Shown here one piece after another: positions 47,973-56,295 of a DNA stretch of 64,000 nucleotides; positions within the stretch are counted from its first letter, which is position 1, and each line of letters opens with the position of its first letter. The stretch comes from Fidelibacterota bacterium (GTDB taxonomy: Bacteria > Fidelibacterota > UBA2242 > JAFGTP01): the NCBI GenBank assembly GCA_016934035.1, contig JAFGTP010000054.1:26948-90947 (forward strand), written 5' to 3'. The notes under the pieces are model-generated. The model was given only the letters and a program-made list of their open reading frames with translations, made no database searches and was not told the origin of the DNA. The position numbers and the translations under genes are program-made.

Positions 47973-49444
47973 TCGATTATTGCTTTTTTATTTTCATAAT
48001 CATAAAAAGTTTTACGGGTCAGATCAGCCAATTTCAATTTATAGGTAATGTAAGCGGACAATCGCGATGTATAGGCATTATTCAGACGGTTTCTATTTAG
48101 GGCCAGATCCTGACTGTCGATATCGCCATTGGCAAAACGCTGAGTGCTGATTTCAAAGGATTTTTCTGCTACTACTACATTTTGTTCCAGCAATTCAAGG
48201 CGCCGCAAAGCGCTTTGAAGGTCATTGACTGTACTGCGAATGTCCCGCTGGACATTGACTTTTTCATTGGCAATGGTGTAATCTGCCCGACGGATTCTGG
48301 CTTTGGCGGCATTCACGCGGGCACGATTGACACCCCAGTCCCAGACCGGAATGGAGATGTCCAAGGAAACACCCCGATTGCCGGTGCGTTCAAACATATT
48401 GTCAACAGCCCCGTCTATAGTGTTGGAATAGGCCATGTTGATGTCATTTTCGCCAACGCCAATAAAGTCATAATATCCGGAAATACTGCCGGTGATCTGT
48501 CCGGAGACACGGGTTTGCTTCAGACTGATCTCAGCCAGTTCCTTTGAGATTTCGCTTTCCCGTATTTCCAAACGATATTGCATGCCTCTATTGACGGCTT
48601 CTTCCAGATCCACGTAAACTTTGTTATAGGTAAGATCGTAATCCAGTTTTAATTCATCTTTCAGGTCAATGCCCAGCATTTGTTTGAGCCGGTCTTCATG
48701 GGCCTGGACATTGGACTGGGCGATGGAGTAATTGTTTTCCGCCTCGGCCAGATCAACTTCCATTTGCAGGGCTTCTACTTCCGCGATGACGCCGGCCTTG
48801 TATTTGTTCTGGGCCAGGTTGCACGCCTCCTGTTGATAATCCAGGGTCTGCCGCGAAATTTTTTCTTGTTCCTGTGAAGAAACTAAATTGTAAAAATATT
48901 GGGAAACATCATATTTCAAATCCAGTTCGGCACGTCTGAGGGTTTTTTGCGATTGTTCGTAATTGAGTCGGGCCCGTTTCAATTCAGCCTGTATGCGATT
49001 GTAGGAGTAAACAGCTTCCAGCGGTTGCTCAAATCCGACTCGTGTATTTAACTGAAGAGTGTTTTTATCCCGAAAATAGTCACTGGTGGAATAGAATCCG
49101 GAACTGACGTAAATCTCACCATCCGTTGGTAAAGGTTGGTTTATGCGAAGCGAGGTGCTGTAAATGGCTTGTTTAATCGGTGTATAATAGACACCGAGGC
49201 TGTCTTCAAACCGCTGCATGGTTTCACGATAATTAGGGGCTGTCAGGTTTAAACCGATATTGGTACGCAGGGAATTGGTGGCGGCTTTCAGTTCAAATTC
49301 TGCACTGAGAAAATTTTCTTTCAGCGTTTTCATCATATAACTTTGTGCCAGGGCTCTGTCCAGACATTTTTCAAAATTCAAAAAGTGGGTTTCGGCAATA
49401 ACCGGTGTAATGGCGACAAGCAGTGTCAGTAAAAAATTTTTCAT
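47969..49444 (-). CDS. TolC-family outer-membrane efflux protein
   Basis: 491 residues with a signal peptide (MKNFLLTLLVAITPVIA) and the TolC plan of two long helical hairpin repeats: the first with FYNLVSSQEQEKISRQTL and NKYKAGVIAEVEALQMEVD, the second with RFANGDIDSQDLALNRNRLN. TolC proteins form the outer-membrane tunnel of tripartite pumps. It is the last gene of the operon after the MacB-type permease (35-base gap) and converges on the kinase. Confidence 0.9.
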   Translation of the reverse strand: MKNFLLTLLVAITPVIAETHFLNFEKCLDRALAQSYMMKTLKENFLSAEFELKAATNSLRTNIGLNLTAPNYRETMQRFEDSLGVYYTPIKQAIYSTSLRINQPLPTDGEIYVSSGFYSTSDYFRDKNTLQLNTRVGFEQPLEAVYSYNRIQAELKRARLNYEQSQKTLRRAELDLKYDVSQYFYNLVSSQEQEKISRQTLDYQQEACNLAQNKYKAGVIAEVEALQMEVDLAEAENNYSIAQSNVQAHEDRLKQMLGIDLKDELKLDYDLTYNKVYVDLEEAVNRGMQYRLEIRESEISKELAEISLKQTRVSGQITGSISGYYDFIGVGENDINMAYSNTIDGAVDNMFERTGNRGVSLDISIPVWDWGVNRARVNAAKARIRRADYTIANEKVNVQRDIRSTVNDLQSALRRLELLEQNVVVAEKSFEISTQRFANGDIDSQDLALNRNRLNNAYTSRLSAYITYKLKLADLTRKTFYDYENKKAIID

Positions 49445-49479
49445 TTATCAATCCTTATTATTAATCAGTTTTTTAATAA

Positions 49480-50757
49480 TTATTCATATCTCAAGGCCTC
49501 AATGGGGTCCAGTTCCGCAGCTTTTTTAGCCGGGAAAAAACCGAAAAGGATGCCCACAAGACTGGAAACACCTACAGATAACAACACGGACCAGAGGCTG
49601 ACAACCGTTTCCCAATCGGAGAAAGCGGTGACTCCCCAGGACAACCCGTAACCCAGTATAATGCCAACAATGCCGCCTCCGAGACTGATGATGATTGCTT
49701 CCACCAGAAATTGATTGCGTATGTCTAGTTTGGTGGCGCCGAGTGAGCGTCGAAGACCGATTTCTTTAGTCCTTTCCAGGATGGACGCCAGCATAATATT
49801 CATGATGCCAATACCGCCAACCAGCAGTGAAATACCGGCAATGGCGCCCATGACGATATTGAAAATTCGCTGGGTCTCTTCGCTTTGTTTTAGCAGCTGT
49901 TCCGGCACAATGAGTTTGAAATTTTTATCACCATTGTGTCTTCGGCTCAGTACTTTTTCAACGAAATCAGAAGTCGTTGTCACAAATTCGCTGTTGGTGA
50001 CCTGAAGAATGATCTGGTCCAGTTCTGGCCTTGTGGGCTCTCGGTCGATACGGGATTCCATTGTCTGTATGGGTATGAATACCCGCTTGTTGAGGTTGAC
50101 CTCAGTGTTTCCTGCCACGGATACCGGCTGATATTCCAGGGTACCGATGACAGTAAACCAGACATCGTTGATACGGATTTTTTTGCCGACGGCCTCTTCT
50201 GCGTTAAATAAGGAAATCAACAGGTCGTGGCCCAAAATACAGACCCGGTTTCGCATAAGGTTGTCGTAATGGGAAAAATAACCGCCTTTATTCAGATTCA
50301 TGCTCATCATCTGGAAATATTCCGGTTCCGTTCCGATCACCTCAGCCTCTTCAAACCTCACAGCAAAGTTTACTTCCATCTCTTCCTGCAAAATCGGAAC
50401 GGCGGTCCTAATGGTAGGAATGACATTTTTTACACCTCTCAGGTCCTGGTAGTTAAGGACAATGCTGTTTTTGTTAAAATTATGGTCAGGTTCTGAGTGC
50501 TGAACAATAATATTGTTTAAACCTAGGGCCTGGATCTGGGACATGGTTTTTCGGCGTGCCCCTTCACCAATTGCGAGCATTGAGATGACTGAAGCGACGC
50601 CAAAAATAATGCCCAGCATGGTCAGGAATGTTCGGGTTTTGTGTTCCTGAAGCCCTTTGATGCTGATTTTCAATACTTCGCCGGCAATCAGGCTTAATTC
50701 CCGCCGTAGCAGGTTTCCATTGAATTGGGTGAGTTTTTTTAAGATATTTGCAGTCAT
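49480..50757 (-). CDS. MacB/FtsX-type ABC permease
   Basis: 425 residues. The N-terminal segment ends in LQEHKTRTFLTMLGIIFGVASVISMLAIGEGARRK (MacB permease core) with one membrane span, followed by a periplasmic domain to about 285. Three spans at the C-terminus include GAIAGISLLVGGIGIMNIMLA and GILFGFFPAKKAAELDPIEALRYE, the FtsX hallmark. It lacks the fused ATPase of true MacB, so it needs a separate ATP-binding partner; none is encoded in this operon. It starts 3 bases after the second adaptor. Confidence 0.92.
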   Translation of the reverse strand: MTANILKKLTQFNGNLLRRELSLIAGEVLKISIKGLQEHKTRTFLTMLGIIFGVASVISMLAIGEGARRKTMSQIQALGLNNIIVQHSEPDHNFNKNSIVLNYQDLRGVKNVIPTIRTAVPILQEEMEVNFAVRFEEAEVIGTEPEYFQMMSMNLNKGGYFSHYDNLMRNRVCILGHDLLISLFNAEEAVGKKIRINDVWFTVIGTLEYQPVSVAGNTEVNLNKRVFIPIQTMESRIDREPTRPELDQIILQVTNSEFVTTTSDFVEKVLSRRHNGDKNFKLIVPEQLLKQSEETQRIFNIVMGAIAGISLLVGGIGIMNIMLASILERTKEIGLRRSLGATKLDIRNQFLVEAIIISLGGGIVGIILGYGLSWGVTAFSDWETVVSLWSVLLSVGVSSLVGILFGFFPAKKAAELDPIEALRYE

Positions 50758-50760
50758 AAT

Positions 50761-52041
50761 TTATCCGTGAATCATTACTCTGGGTTGGTGTTCCGGTCGT
50801 ACGGCCTTTTGCATCAGTTTCTTTTCCTGTGGAACAATTCCAGCGTCTTCGGTTTTTATGAGCCGGATTTGGTCACCCTCTTTCAGCCCCTCTTCAACCA
50901 GGATCAGGTCGGAACTGACTTTGCTGGTTTTGACCGGAATGAATTTACCGAGGGCGTTATAGACCCCGATAACATCGTCTTTTTTGGTTACAGCATCAAT
51001 GGGAATTGAAATGACATTTGGAATTTGTTCAACAATGATTTGGCAGTTGGCACTCATTCCGGGCTTCAGGGCATCGAATATTTCATTGATGACCACCTCC
51101 ACCTCAAAGACTTTTTTGCCGCTGTCTTCATCTTCGTGGGCCAGTGAAGCGATGTGGGTGATTTCTCCCTGAAATAATTTTTCCGGTAGAGCATCGATTC
51201 TGATATTGACTTTTTGCCCGATTTTCAGAGATGAAATATTAACTTCGTTAACGTTAATTATCACTTTTTTGTTGGATTTGTCAGGAATTTCTAGCAGTTG
51301 CTGACTTCTCCAGGGGGTTGAGCCGACTTTGACTTTTTCCCGTCCGTTTGGTCCCCACAGCTGTTTGTATACGACAATGCCCTCGCCGGGTGAGGTAATG
51401 GTCAGTTTTTCGAGGTCCTCCCTGGCTCGCTGTAGGGAAATTTCCTCCTGGCTGACTTTCAGCTCTGCCTGGCGAAGGGAGGCTTTGTTGATTTCTTTGT
51501 TCTTTTCTATTTTGTCCACCAACTGTTGATAGGAAATTTCTGCTTTTTTGAGAGAATATTCGATTTCTTTGCGCTTGTTTTCAGCTTCATATTGAGCATT
51601 TTTTGCTCTTAACCGGGTTTGTTCTAGACTGTATTCTTCGATTTTTAACTGACTTTCCAGATCAGCTCTGGTTTTTTCGATATTGGCCACTTCACTTTCA
51701 TAGGCGGCCCGGGCCTTTTCCAGTTCATTTTCAAGGGTTTGAATACGCTCGGTAAATTGGGTCGGGTCAAACTGTATCAGGAAATCGCCTTGTTTGACAT
51801 ATTGGCCTTCATCCACAAGTTTGATGATGCGAACATCGCCCCAGATTCTGGAAGGAGAACTGATAATGGTCGAATTTCCGGCTTCCACCAGGCCGTCGGC
51901 ATAGATATCGATTAGAAATTCGCCGCGTTTTACATTGAAAATGGGGTAGTTTTCTTTTTTACTGATTTTTGAAATACCATAGAATCCGGCTATGATAAGA
52001 ATAATGATAAAAATAATTCTCAGGCTTTTTTTCTGTAACAT
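50761..52041 (-). CDS. Periplasmic adaptor (HlyD/MacA family), second of two
   Basis: 426 residues with an N-terminal membrane span (LRIIFIIILIIAGFYGISK), a lipoyl/barrel-sandwich start (GLVEAGNSTIISSPSRIWGD), a long coiled-coil hairpin (about 90-215, very rich in Glu, Lys, Arg), then VITSPGEGIVVYKQLWGPNG-type and beta-barrel segments. It links inner-membrane permease to TolC. The adaptor upstream has the same plan but is shorter. It is 3 bases from the permease gene. Confidence 0.9.
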   Translation of the reverse strand: MLQKKSLRIIFIIILIIAGFYGISKISKKENYPIFNVKRGEFLIDIYADGLVEAGNSTIISSPSRIWGDVRIIKLVDEGQYVKQGDFLIQFDPTQFTERIQTLENELEKARAAYESEVANIEKTRADLESQLKIEEYSLEQTRLRAKNAQYEAENKRKEIEYSLKKAEISYQQLVDKIEKNKEINKASLRQAELKVSQEEISLQRAREDLEKLTITSPGEGIVVYKQLWGPNGREKVKVGSTPWRSQQLLEIPDKSNKKVIINVNEVNISSLKIGQKVNIRIDALPEKLFQGEITHIASLAHEDEDSGKKVFEVEVVINEIFDALKPGMSANCQIIVEQIPNVISIPIDAVTKKDDVIGVYNALGKFIPVKTSKVSSDLILVEEGLKEGDQIRLIKTEDAGIVPQEKKLMQKAVRPEHQPRVMIHG

Positions 52042-52055
52042 GAAACTGTCCTTAT

Positions 52056-53219
52056 TTAAAAATTTGGAATGGTTTGATTTTCCATTAATTGCATATTGGG
52101 ATTTAACTCGCCATAGACATAGGCCTTACCATCGTAGATGTTTAAAACTTCAACGGGTATTTCTTTGGATTTTACTTTGACAAAGAAATTTTCATGATTT
52201 TTGAACAGGCACCAGGAGGGTATGGAAAAGAAATTTTCTTTATGGTCAATGGTGAGGTCAATTTTGACTGTCAATCCCGGCTTTAGTCTGAAATTTCTCT
52301 GACTGTCTATTTTTATATCAACCGGATAAATGCGTAAGCGGCTGTCATCGTTTTTATCTGCGATTTTTGAAATATATTGAACATTGCCGGAAAAATTGGT
52401 ATCCGGATAGGCCAGGACACAAATACTGGCGGGCTGTCCGATTTCTATTTTAGTCAGGTCCACTTCGTTCAGTTCAACTTTGGCCACCATGTTGTTCAGG
52501 TCTGGAATTTTTAAAATGGTGCTTCCAGGCTGGATATCGTCTCCCACTTTGACTTTTTCACCATTGCCGCGCCGTCCCTGTCGCTGATAGACAATAATAC
52601 CGGATTTGGGTGAAGTGACATACATATTATTCAGGATTTCATAGAATTCTGCGATTCTTTTTTCGCTTTGCTCCAACTGGATGCGCAATTCATTTTCAGT
52701 ATTGGTATTGATAATTTTCTGGGAGTCCAGTGCCTGCCGGGTTTTCAGGATATTGAGTTCAACTTTTTTAAGTTCGAGCTCTGCATCCTGCTGATCGGTT
52801 TCGGAATTGTATTTGGATTGTTGCACTTGGTTGATTACAATCTGCTTTTGTATTTCCAGACTTTTAATAGTGTTTTCAATTTCTGTTATTGTCTGTCGAT
52901 TGGAGAGCAGGTTTGCTTCCAGGCTTTTTTGTGAACGTTCATAACCCTGTTGGATTTCTTCCAGTTCTTCCTCTACTTCTTTTGTGTCAAAGATGACAAC
53001 GGTGTCACCCATTTCAACCCAAGCCCCTTCTTCCGGCATGTAGACGATTTTGTAGGTTAGGTTCCAGAGCAAAGGGGTACTGATGGTGACAGAGTTTTCT
53101 GAGGCCAGTTCTCCGGAGAGGGTTATAATAATATCTTCTGTTTTGGGGTGGTTGTCATAGGCCATGATGCAAGACGTCATCAAAAGCAGTAAGACTAGGC
53201 CATTCATTTGTCGATTCAT
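52056..53219 (-). CDS. Periplasmic adaptor (HlyD/MacA family), first of two
   Basis: 387 residues with a signal that may be a lipoprotein type (LLLLMTSC, Met at the -3 position), then STPLLWNLTYKIVYMPEEGA lipoyl half, a coiled-coil hairpin (about 80-205) and SPKSGIIVYQRQGRRGNGEK, followed by a barrel domain. It resembles the other adaptor in order and motifs, so the pair probably arose by duplication and may form a mixed ring. It starts 12 bases after plsX ends. Confidence 0.88.
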   Translation of the reverse strand: MNRQMNGLVLLLLMTSCIMAYDNHPKTEDIIITLSGELASENSVTISTPLLWNLTYKIVYMPEEGAWVEMGDTVVIFDTKEVEEELEEIQQGYERSQKSLEANLLSNRQTITEIENTIKSLEIQKQIVINQVQQSKYNSETDQQDAELELKKVELNILKTRQALDSQKIINTNTENELRIQLEQSEKRIAEFYEILNNMYVTSPKSGIIVYQRQGRRGNGEKVKVGDDIQPGSTILKIPDLNNMVAKVELNEVDLTKIEIGQPASICVLAYPDTNFSGNVQYISKIADKNDDSRLRIYPVDIKIDSQRNFRLKPGLTVKIDLTIDHKENFFSIPSWCLFKNHENFFVKVKSKEIPVEVLNIYDGKAYVYGELNPNMQLMENQTIPNF

Positions 53220-53231
53220 ATTGTTTCCCGT

Positions 53232-54260
53232 TTAAAGTTCTTCGGATATTTTGCCGCATAAATTTTTACGATAGCTTTCAAGGGCCATTTGAAGGGCGTT
53301 GTAGAAAGCTTTTTTATTGGATCTGCCATGAGCTTTTATCACAATTTTTTGAAATCCCAGAAGAGGCGCACCGCCATATTCACTGTAATCCAGCAAGGGT
53401 TTGATCTTTTGTATGCCGCTGTTCAGGAGATACAGGCCGATTTTCCAAAAGAAGTTCCGGCGGGCAGCAAATTTTCCCAGGTCCATCAGGGATTCAATGA
53501 TACCTTCTGTGTTTTTGAGAAAAATATTGCCGGCAAAACCGTCACAGACAATGACATCGGCCACTCCGTTAAAAATTTTATTCCCTTCTATATTCCCCAA
53601 AAAATTCAGGGTTTTGCAATCTGACAATTTTTGGTAGGCGTTGACCAGGATTTTGCCACCCTTATGGGCTTCATCGCCAACGTTAAGGAGGTAGATTTTT
53701 GGATTTTCTTCACCGGTCAGAATATTAAAATAACTTTTTCCCATAATCGCGAATCGCAAAAGGTCTTCTTCGTTACACTGATTGTTGGCCCCCACATCCA
53801 ATATCAGGCTGTAGTGTTTTTTTGCTCCTGTTAAAAATTTTTTTGTTGGAAACAGGGATGCAATGGCGACTTTGTTGACTGTTTCAAGGCGGGGAATATG
53901 TTTGATGGAGGAAAGGATGTAGGCCCCTGTATTTCCGGCAGAGATGACAGCATGTGCTTCGCCCCTGCCGCAGATATCTGTGGCGATATTCATGGAAGCA
54001 TCTTTTTTTTGTCTGATAATATTGCGGGGATATTCATCATCACCGATATACTCAAAGGTGTGCAGAACCTCAATTTTTTTTGGGTCATGCCGGTGGCTAT
54101 CCAGGATATTTTTTATTTTTTGTTCATCGCCAACCAGAAGGAAATTTGCGTTGGTTTTCAGGGAGGCTTCGGCTGCAGCTTCAACGGGTATGGCCGGTGC
54201 ATGGTCTCCGCCCATTACATCAACTGCAATTTTTATCTGGTTCTCAGCACTCATTTTCAC
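53232..54260 (-). CDS. plsX: Phosphate acyltransferase PlsX
   Basis: A 342-residue enzyme of normal PlsX length. It opens AVDVMGGDHAPAIPVEAA, continues with VISAGNTGAYILSS and LDVGANNQCNEEDLLRFA, and closes with YSEYGGAPLLGFQKIVIKAHGRS, all PlsX hallmarks. It makes acyl phosphate from acyl-ACP for the first step of phospholipid synthesis (with PlsY). Usually it stands next to fabH or rpmF; here it heads an efflux operon, which is unusual, and lies 163 bases from dnaA. Confidence 0.95.
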   Translation of the reverse strand: MKMSAENQIKIAVDVMGGDHAPAIPVEAAAEASLKTNANFLLVGDEQKIKNILDSHRHDPKKIEVLHTFEYIGDDEYPRNIIRQKKDASMNIATDICGRGEAHAVISAGNTGAYILSSIKHIPRLETVNKVAIASLFPTKKFLTGAKKHYSLILDVGANNQCNEEDLLRFAIMGKSYFNILTGEENPKIYLLNVGDEAHKGGKILVNAYQKLSDCKTLNFLGNIEGNKIFNGVADVIVCDGFAGNIFLKNTEGIIESLMDLGKFAARRNFFWKIGLYLLNSGIQKIKPLLDYSEYGGAPLLGFQKIVIKAHGRSNKKAFYNALQMALESYRKNLCGKISEEL

Positions 54261-54423
54261 TCGTCAATAGGAATCATCAACCATCTTAACGTTAATCTCA
54301 ATAAAACTGTTTCAAAGTTATTAAATATTTTTAAAAATAAAATTTTTTGAAAACATTGTTACAATTTTTTACAATTATGAAAAATATGACAGGAAATAAA
54401 CGAGATGGAATAGGTTAATAATA

Positions 54424-55833
54424 TCAAAATAAAGTGGTGTCAAATTCCTTGCGTATCCGTTCAAATCTTTTTTGGAATTCCTCGCTTGAATCAAGTTTGT
54501 CTTCCACCCATTTACAGGCATGGACCACGGTGGAATGGTCCCTACCGCCAAAATAGAGGCCGATATTCTTGAGTGATAGAGATGTATATTTTCGCGCCAG
54601 ATACATCGCAGCCATGCGGGCTTCGGCGATTTCTTGTTTTCGGCTTTTTCCAAGGAGGGTATCCAGGTTTATATTGTACTTTGTGGTAATGACATCCTGA
54701 ATATTTTCAATAGAATAGCTGATATTGGACTCGGCATGAGAGTCGCCCACAATTTCATTGAGCACCTTTTTTGTCAATTGCACATTGATATCAACACGCA
54801 ATAAAGAGGAATAGGCCAGCAGGCGGATCAGGGCGCCTTCCAATTCACGAATATTGGAACGAATTTTCGTTGCCAGAAGTTCAATGACTTCAAAGGGGAT
54901 TTCCAACTCTTCCCGTTCAGCTTTTCTTTGGAGAATGGCAATTCTTGTTTCCAGGTCCGGAGGCTGAATATCAACAGTGAGACCGGATTTAAATCTGGAT
55001 ATCAATCGCTCCTGGAGCCCTTTCAGTTCCATTGGGTTTTTATCGGTAGTGAGTACAATTTGTTTGTGGTGTTGGTACAGGGAATTGAAAATGTGAAAAA
55101 ACTGCTCCTGGGTGGATTCCTTTCCCTGAAAAAACTGTATATCATCGATCAACAGCATATCCACATCGCGATAATATTTAGAAAAATCAGTGCTTTTGTT
55201 CTTTTGAATCGCTGAAATAAAATCAAGGGTAAAGGTGTCACTGGAAAGGTAGAGTACGCTTTTTAATGATTGGTTTTTGATGACTTCGTTGCCGATTGCC
55301 TGAAGAAGGTGGGTTTTTCCCAATCCTGTTCCACCGTAAAGGACCAGCGGGTTAAAGGATGTCCGGCCGGGATCCCTGGCAACGGCCATGGCTGCGGCTT
55401 TGGCAAACTGGTTGGATTTCCCTTCAACAAAAGTCTCAAAAATATAGTTTTTATTGATTTTGGTGCCTTTTTCAATAATTTTGCTGGAATTATCGACGAT
55501 GATGTTTTGCGGATCATCTTGGGTTTGTCGGGCAATAGTCTGCGGGTGTTTTTCCGCTGACGGCAAGGATTGATCATCATCCATTAAAATCGTGTATTTG
55601 ATACGAAGGCCGTCACCATAGGCGTTTTCCAAGGACTGCTGAATGATGTTTTCATAATGGCTGACAACCCAGTCGTAAAAAAATTTATTGGGGACCTGTA
55701 GGAAGAGTTCTTTTTCAGTCAGAGATAAGGATTTGATGGGCTCAAACCAGGTACTGAAGGTTTGGGTCGGTATGCGCTCCTGAATGTATTCCAGACATTC
55801 GTTCCAAAGTTCACTGTGACCAATATTTTCCAA
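54424..55833 (-). CDS. dnaA: Chromosomal replication initiator protein DnaA
   Basis: A 469-residue initiator of normal domain order: N-terminal domain I (LWNECLEYIQERIPTQTFSTWF), linker, AAA+ domain with Walker A GGTGLGKT (167-174) and Walker B LLIDD (227-231), and the C-terminal box-binding domain with the DnaA signature FGGRDHSTVVHACKWVEDKL. It melts the origin and loads the helicase. It is on the minus strand, about 50 kb from dnaN rather than beside it, and has a 462-base AT-rich gap with DnaA boxes upstream. Confidence 0.97.
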   Translation of the reverse strand: MENIGHSELWNECLEYIQERIPTQTFSTWFEPIKSLSLTEKELFLQVPNKFFYDWVVSHYENIIQQSLENAYGDGLRIKYTILMDDDQSLPSAEKHPQTIARQTQDDPQNIIVDNSSKIIEKGTKINKNYIFETFVEGKSNQFAKAAAMAVARDPGRTSFNPLVLYGGTGLGKTHLLQAIGNEVIKNQSLKSVLYLSSDTFTLDFISAIQKNKSTDFSKYYRDVDMLLIDDIQFFQGKESTQEQFFHIFNSLYQHHKQIVLTTDKNPMELKGLQERLISRFKSGLTVDIQPPDLETRIAILQRKAEREELEIPFEVIELLATKIRSNIRELEGALIRLLAYSSLLRVDINVQLTKKVLNEIVGDSHAESNISYSIENIQDVITTKYNINLDTLLGKSRKQEIAEARMAAMYLARKYTSLSLKNIGLYFGGRDHSTVVHACKWVEDKLDSSEEFQKRFERIRKEFDTTLF

Positions 55834-56295
55834 AATAACCCCGCCTCTTTATACAAACTTATTAACAGTTTTAAAATGCTTGCTATAAGCTGTTTAAATT
55901 TAATTAACAAAAAGTTTATGTTATCTTTGATTATTTAAGCCGCGAGGAAAAATTTTATTATTGGTCTGAAAATCAGTGACTTACGGAAACCTTTTAAAAT
56001 GAGCAAAGGTTAAAAAAAGAACTTGTCTGAATAAAAATTTTCAATCGACTAAAATACTCTTGTTAACAAAAACAAACTTATTCACAACTTATCAACATTC
56101 AAATAGCAGCTCTTATAAATTATCAATACCCAAAAAAATTACAAAGAAAAGAAAAAAAAATATCCTTTAAAAATTGCTTGCTTTTTTAGTAAATCTGTAA
56201 ATATCTGATTTTCAAAAAAAACAGGGTTCATTTTTGTTTTTCGAAGTATTAAGTTTATTTATCTTAAAATTTTAGAAAAAAATCAGGGAGATGAC
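55834..56295. other. AT-rich gap upstream of dnaA with DnaA boxes (candidate oriC)
   Basis: 462 bases with no gene. DnaA-box-like sites: TTATTAACA (55859-55867), perfect TTATTCACA (56078-56086), TTATCAACA (56089-56097) and TTATCAATA (56120-56128). A/T-rich runs follow, including long A tracts (56131-56160, 56210-56220). The dnaA and S9 peptidase promoters must also be here. This is my first choice for the origin, with the dnaN gap as the alternative or second part. Confidence 0.55.
56078..56097 (+). promoter_or_regulatory. Paired DnaA boxes
   Basis: TTATTCACA and TTATCAACA separated by two bases, same orientation. The same two sequences in the same order occur before dnaN (2237-2245 and 2293-2301). 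Confidence 0.55.
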
